This document shows, one piece after another, positions 1-9,513 of a stretch of DNA of 64,000 nt. Numbering within the stretch: the stretch's first letter is position 1; the number at the start of each line of letters is the position of its first letter. A program made the translations under genes and the position numbers. Source of the stretch: Gynuella sunshinyii YC6258 (lineage in GTDB: Bacteria > Pseudomonadota > Gammaproteobacteria > Pseudomonadales > Natronospirillaceae); assembly GCF_000940805.1 (NCBI RefSeq), contig NZ_CP007142.1, positions 782,593-846,592 of the forward strand, in the 5' to 3' direction. The notes beneath the pieces are model-generated. The model worked only from the letters and a program-made list of their open reading frames with translations, had not been told where the DNA came from and made no database searches.

Positions 1-1
1 A

Positions 2-1612
2 GCAACAACAGAGGGTGGTTTGCCAAATGTTGATTATATTCAGATACTGAGTTCGACCGTTTCACCAGGTAATTGTTCTGGTTCTGATGCCGAAGATAAT
101 CAAAATGATAACAATAACCCGGACGATGGCAGCAGTGGAAGCGATGATACGGGCAATAACGGCGATGGTGATCAGGAAACACCTTCCGTGACCGCCGGGT
201 GTGAAGAGCTTATCAAAAATCCCGCGATTAACTGGCGGGAATCAGCGTTGCAATCTGATCAGGAAATAGTCGCCTGCTTGTCTGAAAGCCTTGGGCGGCC
301 TGTAGGTTTTGGCGAAAACACCACTGGCGGTTATGATGCTAATGGAAGTAGTCATCTGGTTGTCATTCACAAAAATACATCGGAGACAGTTGAACAACAG
401 CTGTTCAATGCCATCAGCAGTTCAGACTATAACTGGATAGTATTTGATAAGCGTGATTTTGCTGAAGAAACAGATATTTCCCTGCATCGTCTGTTTTGCT
501 CTGACAATGCCGTACTGGCCGCACTTGACAATGCCTCTGAAGCAGAGTGCCAGAACCCGAAACTGTGGTGTGAAAATCATAACGTTTCAACGGACAATTG
601 CCTGGCAACATTTTATAACGACCGTTTGAATGACGCATCCTTGCCTATTCGTAATCGCATGATTGACTCCAATACCACTATCGATGGTCGTGGCGCCAAT
701 GCGTATATGTTGTTTAACGGTTTTTCGATTGGTAGCGACAGTAAAGGGACATCAACTCATATATCCGAAAATGTGATCATCACCAATATGGAATTTCGCG
801 GTGCCGGTCATACTGAAGACCACAACCTCGACCCCGATATGATCCGTTCTACTGGTGAGTCCCATAACATCTGGATTCACCAGAATACTTTTGATACCAC
901 AGGTGATTCAGCCTGGGATATTAAAGTCGGGGCGTATGACATCACCTTATCCTTCAACAAACTGATCGATGTAAAGCGTGCCGGACTCATGGGCTCCAGT
1001 GACAGCCGAACCATCAATGAACAGATAAAAGCTACCATGCATAACAACCTGTTTGTGACCCTTGATCAGTATTACAGCGATAAGAAGTTCGATACGTTAC
1101 GCCGGGTGCCACTGATGCGCAGAGGTCAGGCGCATATGTTTAATAACGTTTTCTACGGCTACCGCAAAGATATTCTCAGTGTACGGGTAGGAGGACGTAT
1201 TCTGTTCGAAAATAACATGGTGCTGAACAATGCTGCTGAAGCTGCGGCAAAAAAAGATGATATGTCCTACTTCATCAACACCCTGATGCGCGACTTTCGC
1301 GAAGGTGGACTGGAAATCCGCGACAGTTCAGTCTGGTTCTCCGACGCAAGCTGCCAACTGCAGGGAGAGCCCGGTGACCTGACAGCCTCTCATGGCAGCA
1401 CCCCCGAAATGGCACAAAGTTACAGTGCACGCTCCCAGGAAGTTATTCAAAATAACCAGTTCAGTGTTGGTCAGGACTTGGCCGATTATCTGTATGCTAC
1501 CACCGGTAAAGGTGGAGAAATTCCATATCTATCACCTTATGCCCAGGATCGTTACAGCGTTATCAGTTTGGCACCGGAGACCTGCCAACAGGAAAGCAAA
1601 GCAGGGCACTGA
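2..1612 (+). CDS. Secreted pectate lyase, PL1-like (5' end outside window)
   Basis: Cleaves pectate by beta-elimination, probably outside the cell. The frame is open to the window edge. The first residues, around GGLPNVDYIQI, resemble the end of a family 6/35 carbohydrate-binding module. An Asp/Asn/Gly-rich linker (about nt 80-190) follows, then a parallel beta-helix catalytic region (about nt 650-1330). Visible PL1-type motifs are NTTIDGRGAN, the acidic Ca-binding stretch DHNLDPDMIR, and RAGLMGSSDSR with the likely catalytic Arg. A TTG at nt 20 is only an internal codon. The gene ends 20 nt before a stem-loop in which the neighbouring toxin fragment begins, so it is not part of the toxin system. 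Family assignment is firm; the exact substrate is inferred. Confidence 0.88.
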   Translation, partial: ATTEGGLPNVDYIQILSSTVSPGNCSGSDAEDNQNDNNNPDDGSSGSDDTGNNGDGDQETPSVTAGCEELIKNPAINWRESALQSDQEIVACLSESLGRPVGFGENTTGGYDANGSSHLVVIHKNTSETVEQQLFNAISSSDYNWIVFDKRDFAEETDISLHRLFCSDNAVLAALDNASEAECQNPKLWCENHNVSTDNCLATFYNDRLNDASLPIRNRMIDSNTTIDGRGANAYMLFNGFSIGSDSKGTSTHISENVIITNMEFRGAGHTEDHNLDPDMIRSTGESHNIWIHQNTFDTTGDSAWDIKVGAYDITLSFNKLIDVKRAGLMGSSDSRTINEQIKATMHNNLFVTLDQYYSDKKFDTLRRVPLMRRGQAHMFNNVFYGYRKDILSVRVGGRILFENNMVLNNAAEAAAKKDDMSYFINTLMRDFREGGLEIRDSSVWFSDASCQLQGEPGDLTASHGSTPEMAQSYSARSQEVIQNNQFSVGQDLADYLYATTGKGGEIPYLSPYAQDRYSVISLAPETCQQESKAGH

Positions 1613-1632
1613 TGCCTAAATAGCAAGCCATT

Positions 1633-1658
1633 CAAGCCGGAATGTCATTTCCGGCTTG
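1633..1658 (+). terminator. Stem-loop after the pectate lyase gene
   Basis: CAAGCCGGAA and TTCCGGCTTG form a perfect 10 bp stem around a 6 nt loop, 20 nt after the lyase stop. There is no strong T run, so termination may be weak. The apparent ATG of the next reading frame (1642) lies inside the left arm. Confidence 0.45.
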
Positions 1659-2913
1659 CTCAATACCCTCAGAATACAATGTGATTGTCAAACGGCCCGT
1701 TCCGAATGATGATAACCACTTCAAATTTGTTACATATGTCCATGCCGTATATCTCGCCAAACGGCTCGATAGCGACGAGTCTGTTAAAAGGTTTTTGCAG
1801 CTTTTGATTAAGATTGAGGATGATATTCTCGCCAAAGTGCCCAATGATGTAAGTGCCTTCAAGGCTAAGGAGCATATTCGTGAGGTTATAGGTAGGCTTG
1901 GTGAGGACTATAAAAATTTATCTACCGATGATCTTAGAACGACAGTTAAACAGCAGAAAAGTTCTTACATTACTGCACAGATTGTTGCCTATCACCTTGC
2001 CGATGAATCGGATGAGATCATGCGGGCATTTCGCCGTTATCACTGCACCCGTAGTATGACAGATTTTGGTGGATTGAGAGATCAGTATTCAGAGGGTGTA
2101 GATGTATTGGATGCATTTTTCAGGGAAATTGGAGAGTTGGCTACGTTGGTGGAAGACACTGGCAAGTTTAATCCGGAAGCCAAGTCGGGCCTGATTCGGG
2201 TTTTGAAAGAGCTTGGACTAGAAGCGAAAAATGGCTCGTCAGTGAAAAAGTCCATAGGAGCCACAGAAGTGATCATGACGATCCGAAAACTGAGTCAGAT
2301 TGCTGGTGTCCGTATAGAAGGGCTTGAAGTTCGTAAAGTATTTAACCTGGCATCAGGCGAATTTGAACGCCGGGTGGATATCGTGTTCAGTAAAGGTGGG
2401 CGGTTGTTTAACCTGGAAAGCAAAGCCTGGGATTTAACACCGGAAAAGATATCTGACTATTTGTGGATGAGTTTTAAATGGACGGTGACAAGAACAAAAG
2501 TGACCGATGCCAATGGTAATGTTACGCGAGTGGTTCTGGATCCGGAAAAAGGCAAACGTGGCCAGATGTTTATAGACATAGCTTCGAATTTGAAGGCTGC
2601 AGTTATTAAGACAGTGGATGCAGATAATAATGTGATTTTTCAGGTAGACCAGTCAAAAATTATGAATTTTCTTCAGTTTGATGGCCGGACCTCGCAAGAG
2701 GACATTGAAAAGGTTATTACAAGTTTATTAGACACCATAAAGAGAAAACCGGGAGAGTTGACTGCATTGGTGAATGCAGTGGGTGATATTGATTTAAAAG
2801 ATCTTGCTAAAGGCGAGGACGGTTATGAGGTAGTTGGAGATCTTCTTGAGGATTTATTGAAGAAATCGATATACAACCAAGATGGCTTCAAAAGCTATAT
2901 TGACGTTTTATGA
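1642..2913 (+). CDS. PD-(D/E)XK-like nuclease toxin fragment, module 1
   Basis: Probable toxin tip of 423 codons, homologous to the frameshifted toxin at 5358-6624. Both share DESVKRFLQ, NLSTDDLRT, KQQKS and MNFLQFDG-type stretches. The nuclease-like core reads RRVDIVFS (Asp about residue 246) and LFNLESKAW (Glu about 259, Lys about 261), the D...ExK pattern of restriction-endonuclease-fold enzymes; DNA as target is inferred. No signal peptide or delivery domain is visible. The ATG sits inside a stem-loop with no good ribosome site, so this is more likely a 5'-truncated silent cassette than a complete gene. Its stop overlaps the region of the next gene's start, as in toxin/immunity pairs. Confidence 0.6.
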   Translation: MSFPACSIPSEYNVIVKRPVPNDDNHFKFVTYVHAVYLAKRLDSDESVKRFLQLLIKIEDDILAKVPNDVSAFKAKEHIREVIGRLGEDYKNLSTDDLRTTVKQQKSSYITAQIVAYHLADESDEIMRAFRRYHCTRSMTDFGGLRDQYSEGVDVLDAFFREIGELATLVEDTGKFNPEAKSGLIRVLKELGLEAKNGSSVKKSIGATEVIMTIRKLSQIAGVRIEGLEVRKVFNLASGEFERRVDIVFSKGGRLFNLESKAWDLTPEKISDYLWMSFKWTVTRTKVTDANGNVTRVVLDPEKGKRGQMFIDIASNLKAAVIKTVDADNNVIFQVDQSKIMNFLQFDGRTSQEDIEKVITSLLDTIKRKPGELTALVNAVGDIDLKDLAKGEDGYEVVGDLLEDLLKKSIYNQDGFKSYIDVL

Positions 2914-2921
2914 GGTTTGAT

Positions 2922-4331
2922 ATGCAGGTTATTTATTTCTATGATTATTTGACAAATTTATTAAATAATGTGGATAAGTCCGTCGTTGATTTTGAATGTA
3001 ATTATTGGTTTTTTGATCAGAATCGAATAAAAATAGATTGGTCTCTGTATAAGAAAAAACTTTACCAAGTAGAAAATTACAGAAATCAACTTAAGTATTA
3101 CGATGATGATAAAAATGTAGTGTTGGTAGATGGTAATAAGCAAGAGCGTATAAGAGATTTTCCTGACCGGATTAAAGGCATAAATGGACGAGGCACATGG
3201 GTATATGACAATAACGTTTGGAGAAAAATAGCCCGCGCTAACTCTGCACCAGAAATCATGATTTATGACCAAGACCAGGACGTACTTTTTGAGGCAAAAG
3301 TGCAGAAATTTTTCTACGCAGGACCAGATGGTTGTATCGTCACAGAAAATGGAAAACTAGTTAAGCGTTCATTAAATGGAGAGGTTGTATGGCAAAAAAC
3401 AGTTCATGAGCATCATGCGGCAAGTCATTATTGGCCTGGAAAAAATCTGTTTTTTATAAATGATTTAACGCTACCAGATTGCCGACTATGTCGATTGGAC
3501 TCAGGTGAAGAATTATTCTCGCTACCGTGGCTGCCTGGTTCAAAACAATTTAAGTTTCATGGCGATAATGCTTATCTTCTAATGGAAAATCATCTCTATA
3601 TTTTCCACTGCAAAGAAGAACCGCAATTAACTGCTGATGTCATACTGGATAGTGCAATCGATCCTGACCAGTTTTATTTTCTAAATGACTACTTTATTTC
3701 CGTATCCAAAAGTAAGCATCTCAGTATTATCAACCGCCAGAATTACCAGTTACTAAAAACCATAGATGTCAGTCAGCTAGATGATGGAATTAGAGGCATT
3801 GTATGTAATGAAAATGGCATCTATTTTATGCTGACACACCGCCACGAAAACGATGATGCCATTACCAGAAGCAAAAACCTCAAAGCTGTCAAAGTCGTGC
3901 ATACGACCATAGAAGAATTACTCAGCTCTGATGAGTTGACATTGGAAGCAGAGCACCTCAATTGCCAGCAATTTATTGTTGAACCGTCTCCGGATCGGGA
4001 AGGCATGCAGGTTCGTATTGTGCCTGAGTCCAGCCTGGATTTTGATACCCTGAGCCGGCACTTGCCAATAGGCGTATTTAGAGCAGCTTTCAGTCATGGC
4101 CACTACACGCGCAAAAATGTGTTCTTGGAAGGCAAGCCAACGCTGAAGGATTTTAACGGCGTCATTATGATAGATTTAAGTGAATACTCGTTGCAGCCAA
4201 AAGAGGTGGAATTTTTGAAAGGGCTGATTGATCGGGTCGAAAACGATGTTGATCAAGCTTGGTTGGGATCGGAATCCGGTGAGTATGGTATACATATTCG
4301 TACCAATCACCCAGGCTTACTGGAAGATTAA
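2922..4331 (+). CDS. Probable cytosolic immunity protein, module 1
   Basis: A protein of about 469 residues with no signal peptide. It is rich in short beta-strand motifs such as LDSGEELFSLPW that recall WD40/PQQ-type propeller repeats. It is homologous along its length to 6624-8006 and more distantly to 34062-35195, each placed directly after a nuclease toxin fragment. I chose ATG 2922 because MQV matches the start of the 6624 homologue and GAGG lies 7 nt upstream; an ATG at 2910 overlaps the toxin stop. A conserved tail, around LSRHLPIGVFRAAF and IMIDLSEYSL, is shared with the 6624 protein. The immunity role rests on position only. Confidence 0.55.
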   Translation: MQVIYFYDYLTNLLNNVDKSVVDFECNYWFFDQNRIKIDWSLYKKKLYQVENYRNQLKYYDDDKNVVLVDGNKQERIRDFPDRIKGINGRGTWVYDNNVWRKIARANSAPEIMIYDQDQDVLFEAKVQKFFYAGPDGCIVTENGKLVKRSLNGEVVWQKTVHEHHAASHYWPGKNLFFINDLTLPDCRLCRLDSGEELFSLPWLPGSKQFKFHGDNAYLLMENHLYIFHCKEEPQLTADVILDSAIDPDQFYFLNDYFISVSKSKHLSIINRQNYQLLKTIDVSQLDDGIRGIVCNENGIYFMLTHRHENDDAITRSKNLKAVKVVHTTIEELLSSDELTLEAEHLNCQQFIVEPSPDREGMQVRIVPESSLDFDTLSRHLPIGVFRAAFSHGHYTRKNVFLEGKPTLKDFNGVIMIDLSEYSLQPKEVEFLKGLIDRVENDVDQAWLGSESGEYGIHIRTNHPGLLED

Positions 4332-4444
4332 TAAAGTCGCAACATAGCGAACAATAATACAGGCGTTGTTTTTTCATGATGAAGATTGTGATGTGTTTCT
4401 TCAGGAAGGGGCAATGTGTTACGCAATATCTGTGAGAGTTTAAT

Positions 4445-4861
4445 ATGTCTGTGGAAATCAGTTACTATGGTTATTTCGTGTGTCAAGGCAATCGGGATAT
4501 TAAACATGTTCTGAAGAATGAGGCGTTGCTTGGCAAGTATCCGGACATTGATTGTCAGCTAATCAAGATAGCTGATCGGGATTATTTCACGATTTCAGGA
4601 TATGACTGCGACTACTATTGGGAAGAGATTATTGGCCCGCTTGCAGGTGTTCTCCCTGATCAATATGTCATCATGACAGTATGCGATTTTGATGTTCATA
4701 TTAACGCGGCTATAGACTCAAATGCCTACGATGGCTATATACCGTGGAAAAACTATTTTGAAATACATGAAAACTCGGGCACGATGATTGAGCAACTGGA
4801 TATGATTGAAGAACAGTTAACAGGCGGCTCTGTTAAATTGCAAAAAAATCCACGTTACTGA
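4445..4861 (+). CDS. Small hypothetical third gene of nuclease module 1
   Basis: Encodes 138 residues, acidic and aromatic-rich, with no signal peptide or membrane segment. I do not recognise the family. It follows the partner gene by 113 bp and starts with ATG. All three nuclease modules carry such a third gene (also 8070-8519 and 35198-35752), but the three do not look alike by eye. It could be a second immunity protein or a leftover from an older cassette. Confidence 0.5.
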   Translation: MSVEISYYGYFVCQGNRDIKHVLKNEALLGKYPDIDCQLIKIADRDYFTISGYDCDYYWEEIIGPLAGVLPDQYVIMTVCDFDVHINAAIDSNAYDGYIPWKNYFEIHENSGTMIEQLDMIEEQLTGGSVKLQKNPRY

Positions 4862-4948
4862 CTGTGTTGAAGAGAAGGTTATTGTTGACTGGCAGAGCAT
4901 TCTGTAGCGAAACATTACCTGACATCCCCTGGACGAATAATGCTGAGC

Positions 4949-5389
4949 TGATTCATCGATAACGACCTCCATACAGGTGCTCGTGTTCAAATCACCGGTC
5001 CCTCTGTTTACGATTGGGCGTCAGAAAAAAGCAGTCAGTTTGAGAACGGCAGCCTGGAAGCTTCAGTGACTGTTCCAGCAAGTGGTAAAGCAACCATTCG
5101 ATTTTCCACTAACCCGTCGGCCTTTGCAGAATATCGGCAACGTCAAACGGAATGGTATGCGCGGCATTACAACTCGCCATACTTTAAACGTGTCTATGCG
5201 GACGGTGGCAGTTGTGAGAGAGTGGGTGGTGACATGCCCGATTCTTTCGGGAGTGCCATGGGAGAGGTAGAGTCTTTCTACAAGACAATGGCAGACTGCC
5301 AGTTATTGCCTAAAATTCAAGAAACTTTTATCACGTTTACTTCTTCTCATCGGTTGGATGAAATATACCTATATTATTCCGAAGGATGA
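4949..5389 (+). pseudogene. 5'-truncated toxin trunk fragment ahead of nuclease toxin 2
   Basis: The frame opens after a TGA at 4946 and reads about 146 residues (TGPSVYDWASEKSSQF, then EWYARHYNSPYFKRVYADGG) with no plausible start codon at its beginning. It ends at 5389, overlapping the first codons of the nuclease fragment in another frame at 5358. Coding-like sequence up to that point, followed by a frame change, suggests the end of a long toxin once continuous with the nuclease tip. No known domain is recognised. Confidence 0.45.
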
Positions 5390-6624
5390 ACTGGATGACG
5401 CGATTTTTGAACCGACCGCTCAAAATGATGATAACCCCTTCAAACTGTTTAAATCTGTCTATGCGGTGGACATTGTCAAATGGCTGGACAACGACGAGTC
5501 TGTTAAAAGGTTTTTGCAGTTTTTGATTAAGATTGAGGATGATGTTAATGATAGCCTGGATGGCATGGGCGTTGCCAAAGGACTGGTCAAGAGCCATATA
5601 GGTAAGGTGATATCGAAGGTGGGTAATGATTTTAAAAACCTGTCTACCGATGATTTGAGAACATTGGTCAAACAGCAAAAAAGCGCTTATATAGTAGCTC
5701 AGATAGTCGCCTATCATGTGGCGGGCGAATCAGATGAATTAATGCGGGCATTACGACGTTTTAGCTGTACACGAGGAGGTTGCGATCTGGGGGGGGCTTT
5801 CCAGACTCTACGATGATGATGGCATAGAGGCTCTAGATGCTTTTTTCAGGGAGTTTTCGGATCTTGCTACCTTGATGGATGATGCCAGTAAGTTTTCCGC
5901 AGAAGCCAAGTCTGGATTATTCCGGATGATCAGTGAGATGGGATTGGAGAAAGGCGGCAAGTTTGCGGAAAACAAAGCTAAAGGTGCCACAGAAGCCTTC
6001 ATGATGATGAAAAAGCTGGCGCTCATGGATGGAGTCAAAATAGAAGGTGTTGAATATGGCCGTGTTATTAACCTTGCCACTCAAAAATACCATCGGACGG
6101 TGGATTTGGTTGTGAGTGTTAATGGTCGTACCATCAATATTGAAGTCAAAGCCTGGAACCCGAACCGGGAAAGGGGTATGGCTGGTTTTGCCGATAGCCT
6201 TTGGTCCAGCATGAAACGTCAGCCCGTGGTAGAAGATGGTGAAGTGATTGAAGGTATGACACAAGGTAAGCTGGGGCAGGCGTTTGCGGATATGGCAGAG
6301 AATCTGAGTGTGGCTTTCAAGAAGACGGATGATGAATTAGGTACTACGTATATTGACGAAAGTAAACTGCTGAATGTTCTACAGTTTGATGGGCGGTTTA
6401 CAGAAGCCAATAAAGCAGAATTAATTGAGTTATTCAGGAAGAAATTTGAAGAAGGATATTCAGGAGAATTAAATACATTGATTAAAGCTACGGGTAACCC
6501 GGAGCTTGATAAGATATCTAAGGGTACTAATGGAGAAACGGAAGTATTGAAAATCTTGGAAGAGCTGTTGCAAAAGTCAATATATAACGCTGACAGCCTG
6601 AAAACATATATAGGTGGCTTATAA
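5358..6624 (+). pseudogene. PD-(D/E)XK-like nuclease toxin, module 2, frameshifted at a G8 tract
   Basis: Homologue of 1642-2913 split over two frames (5358-5816 and onward to 6624). The break is at eight consecutive G, 5789-5796. Removing one G restores one frame reading DLGGLSRLYDDDG and joins the two homologous halves. The nuclease motif is complete: RTVDLVV with Asp at nt 6103, then TINIEVKAW with Glu at 6142 and Lys at 6148. The stop TAA shares one base with the ATG of the next gene. The G8 run could be phase-variable, a fixed inactivating mutation, or a sequencing/assembly error. Nuclease function is inferred from the motif and module context. Confidence 0.65.
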
Positions 6625-8006
6625 TGCAGGTTTACTATTTTTACGATGCTTTTTTATCTGTTTATTCAAACTTGAATGCCACGGTTTTTAAGAATGAACG
6701 TTTGGGATATTGGACATTTGATGAAGGCAGTCTAAAGATTGACTGGTCATTGTGTTTTAAAGATGTTTATCGGCATGAAGATATTTTAAATAATTCTTTG
6801 ATATACAAAACAGACAACAATGAGTTTTTTTCAGTAAGAGGTGATGAACACTTTAGGGAATCTCAATTACCGGTCAAGATTTGCAGTAAAGATGATTTCT
6901 ATTACTGGGGATACAGAAATGAGGTTTGGATAAGAGGATATTTCGGTAACACTAAAAAGGATATAAAAGTTTATAATCCTCAGTCTACAAAGATTCTAGA
7001 ATTCTATGCAGATAAGTTTCATTATGCTGATACAACCGGATGTGTTTTTACCACAAAAAACAAACTGATTAAGTTGAATTACGATGACAACACCGTATGG
7101 GAACTGGAACTCAATGAGCGCCATAATGTATTCGCTGTTTGGCATGAGAAGCGGTTAATGATGGTTCCTGATGCCACCGCGCCAGATTTTAAAGTGATAC
7201 ATTTGGATACCGGTCAGGAAATATACTCATGGCCATTGGTGAAGGGGCTCAAAAAATTCATTGCCACGGCCGATCTGGCTTATTTTTTCATGGGACATGT
7301 GTTGTATGTGTTAAGCTACGATCAAAATACTTTCAACGTATTGAATCGGATTGAATATGAGCCATCTTTGGAGGTAGACAAGTTATATCTGCTTAAAAAA
7401 TATCTGGTCGTTATTACTCAAGACAAACATATTTTTGTGATAGATCGAGAAGGTTATCTGCAGATTAACAAAATAGAAGTTTCTGTGTTAGCCAAGCAAG
7501 TTACTATTAAGGAGTGTAACGAAGACGGTACTTTTCTAGACATTGGTGACAACGATATTGGGTGTACCAGGATCGCATATGCCACGATAGAAGAACTTCT
7601 AAATTCAGACCAATTGCAGCTCACAGAAGAGTTCCTTAATTGCCAAACGTTTACTCCCGAACCAGACCTGGATCGGCCAGGGCTGCGTGTTCGGGTTGTG
7701 TGTGAATCTGATTTGGACGTCGATACGTTATGCCGGCATTTGCCTATTGGATTGTTCAGGGCAGCTTATGAATATGGAACCTGTCTTGGTCCTGGCTATG
7801 TTGAAGACAAATATGAGCTGCCAGATTTTAATGGGACTATTTTTGTGGATTTAAGCGAATATACCTTGGCAGACAGAGAAATAGATCTGCTTACGGCTTA
7901 TATCGAAAAGGTCCACTCCAAGATTGACTTTGATGGCTATGGCACGCCAGATAAAAAACGAGTCGCCCGAGTGAAAACCAATTATCCGGGTTTGTTTGAT
8001 CAATAA
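6624..8006 (+). CDS. Probable cytosolic immunity protein, module 2
   Basis: Encodes 460 residues with no signal peptide, homologous to 2922-4331 and starting with the same MQV pattern. Its ATG overlaps the toxin stop (TAATG), and AGGTGG lies about 10 nt upstream, indicating translational coupling. Beta-rich repeats such as LDTGQEIYSWPL suggest a propeller-like fold. The C-terminal block around CRHLPIGLFRAAYE and FVDLSEYTL is conserved with module 1. Divergence along the rest of the protein fits partner-specific immunity. Direct evidence of function is lacking. Confidence 0.55.
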   Translation: MQVYYFYDAFLSVYSNLNATVFKNERLGYWTFDEGSLKIDWSLCFKDVYRHEDILNNSLIYKTDNNEFFSVRGDEHFRESQLPVKICSKDDFYYWGYRNEVWIRGYFGNTKKDIKVYNPQSTKILEFYADKFHYADTTGCVFTTKNKLIKLNYDDNTVWELELNERHNVFAVWHEKRLMMVPDATAPDFKVIHLDTGQEIYSWPLVKGLKKFIATADLAYFFMGHVLYVLSYDQNTFNVLNRIEYEPSLEVDKLYLLKKYLVVITQDKHIFVIDREGYLQINKIEVSVLAKQVTIKECNEDGTFLDIGDNDIGCTRIAYATIEELLNSDQLQLTEEFLNCQTFTPEPDLDRPGLRVRVVCESDLDVDTLCRHLPIGLFRAAYEYGTCLGPGYVEDKYELPDFNGTIFVDLSEYTLADREIDLLTAYIEKVHSKIDFDGYGTPDKKRVARVKTNYPGLFDQ

Positions 8007-8069
8007 TTTTTTCAAGGATCTCCGCTTTGGCTTCCATACCAGCACATAACACAATAAAAGGTCATACCC

Positions 8070-8519
8070 ATGTCAGATGATTTGTCCGGTGAAATTGCCT
8101 TCTTTTTAGCGAAAGCGCCAGTCATGATGTATTTGTTGGTAACAGACTCTGGTGAAGACCAGCCTGTCTCCGATCACGAGCCGCTGAAACAAATGCTTTC
8201 TCAAGGTAAGTATGACCTGCTTCGATCATTTATCGATGCATCCGGTTTGCCGGTGGATGCCATTCTCATCACTGCCACCCTTGAAAATGAAGACCCGCTG
8301 GCGTACCTGGCGAATGTGCGTAAAGTAGCGGATGCGGTGCTTCCCGAGAATATTGCAATACTCTTTAAACAGCTGCTTATTACCTTCGGCAAAGACTGCC
8401 TGACGGGATCGGGGGATGTGTCAGAACTGGCAAAAAATCCACATGGCCTGGCGTGTTTGAAAGCACTGGCGGCCGCATCTGCAGCCTTGGGATTATACGA
8501 TGCCTCCGAACAGGGATAA
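8070..8519 (+). CDS. Small hypothetical third gene of nuclease module 2
   Basis: Encodes 149 residues starting MSDDLSGEIAFF, without signal peptide, 63 bp after the partner gene. It is helical in appearance and ends in an Ala-rich segment (KALAAASAALGLY). Family not recognised. It occupies the same position as 4445-4861 in module 1 but is not obviously related to it. Confidence 0.5.
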   Translation: MSDDLSGEIAFFLAKAPVMMYLLVTDSGEDQPVSDHEPLKQMLSQGKYDLLRSFIDASGLPVDAILITATLENEDPLAYLANVRKVADAVLPENIAILFKQLLITFGKDCLTGSGDVSELAKNPHGLACLKALAAASAALGLYDASEQG

Positions 8520-8549
8520 ATCTCGTTGGCTCTGAATGTGTTTTGAGTA

Positions 8550-9284
8550 ATGATCAACATTGTCGCCAAACTGATCACCTTACTGACACCCTATGGTGTA
8601 ATTGCGCAAGTGAGCATAAAGCGTTTTTTACTGTGCTCATGCTTCCCAATAGGGTTCCTGCTGCTGCTCATTCTGACAAGAGCAATATGTTATAAATCCG
8701 TTCTACTTGTTCTGATCATCGTACTGATTGTATGGTGGGTTGCAGGTTATCTTGTCAATATTCGATTCTCTGTCAGCAATTCACTTCTGCACCGTGGTAA
8801 AACCATACTGAGCTTGTTGTGTTTTTGCTGCGTTTTGAGTGTGTTACTGATGACATTCGTTTACCGTCAAGCAGTAGCCGGTGTGGATATTGTCGTGGTC
8901 AAATCAGTCTCCATGGAACCGGCTTTGTGCGATGGTGATTTAGTCGTGGTGAATGCCTGGTTTTCTGAATCACAACTCCATAAAGGTGCTGTAGTCACGT
9001 TTACTGATCCTCAGTATGCATCTTATGAATTAATCAAACGAATCGTAGCTATCGAAGGTGATGCGATTCATTTTGCCTATGATGGTTTCGATGTTGCCGA
9101 TAAAAATACTGGAAACATTCCAGATAACTATCGAACTATTTCCAGAGATCACTACTTTCTTGTGGGTGATAATTTATTAAACAGCCGGGATAGTCGGCAA
9201 TTCGGGCCGGTCGATTTGAAATCCATTAAAGGTATATATCAATACAAGATAAAAAATACCTGTCCTCCTTCCAATAGAAATTAA
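8550..9284 (+). CDS. Signal peptidase I family (S26) membrane protease
   Basis: Encodes 244 residues. Three or four hydrophobic segments lie in the first 110 residues, followed by a periplasmic S26 catalytic domain. Box B reads KSVSMEPALCDGD with nucleophile Ser about 121. Box D reads LIKRIVAIEGD with general base Lys about 163. Box E reads VGDNLLNSRDSRQFGPV. All expected catalytic residues are present. It sits between toxin modules, not beside lepA/rnc where housekeeping lepB usually lies, so a specialised substrate, perhaps an exported toxin or partner, is possible but only inferred. Confidence 0.8.
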   Translation: MINIVAKLITLLTPYGVIAQVSIKRFLLCSCFPIGFLLLLILTRAICYKSVLLVLIIVLIVWWVAGYLVNIRFSVSNSLLHRGKTILSLLCFCCVLSVLLMTFVYRQAVAGVDIVVVKSVSMEPALCDGDLVVVNAWFSESQLHKGAVVTFTDPQYASYELIKRIVAIEGDAIHFAYDGFDVADKNTGNIPDNYRTISRDHYFLVGDNLLNSRDSRQFGPVDLKSIKGIYQYKIKNTCPPSNRN

Positions 9285-9376
9285 AAATACGATCAACGGT
9301 TACTCTGAGAAAAACGCTAACGATTGGTTTATGACGACGACCATTCATATTTCAAATAAACCTCGGCTAACTGTAA

Positions 9377-9478
9377 GGACCGCTTTTCCTCACGGTATCA
9401 TCAAAATTAAACAGCGATAACCTGTTTGAAACCCGGGGCTGCTCTGAGGCCACCGTTCAGGGCGTCTACCTGAGTTAA
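9377..9478 (+). pseudogene. Decayed upstream coding remnant of the 9514 toxin
   Basis: An open stretch reads LNSDNLFETRGCSEATVQGV and ends at TAA 9476. The coding sense appears to continue in the next frame as LIWAERKYTIEAG and then into the 9514 gene. This indicates a frameshift near 9470 and a longer ancestral toxin. About 90 bp of unexplained sequence separates it from the S26 gene. Confidence 0.4.
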
Positions 9479-9513
9479 TCTGGGCCGAACGGAAATACAC
9501 CATCGAAGCGGGT

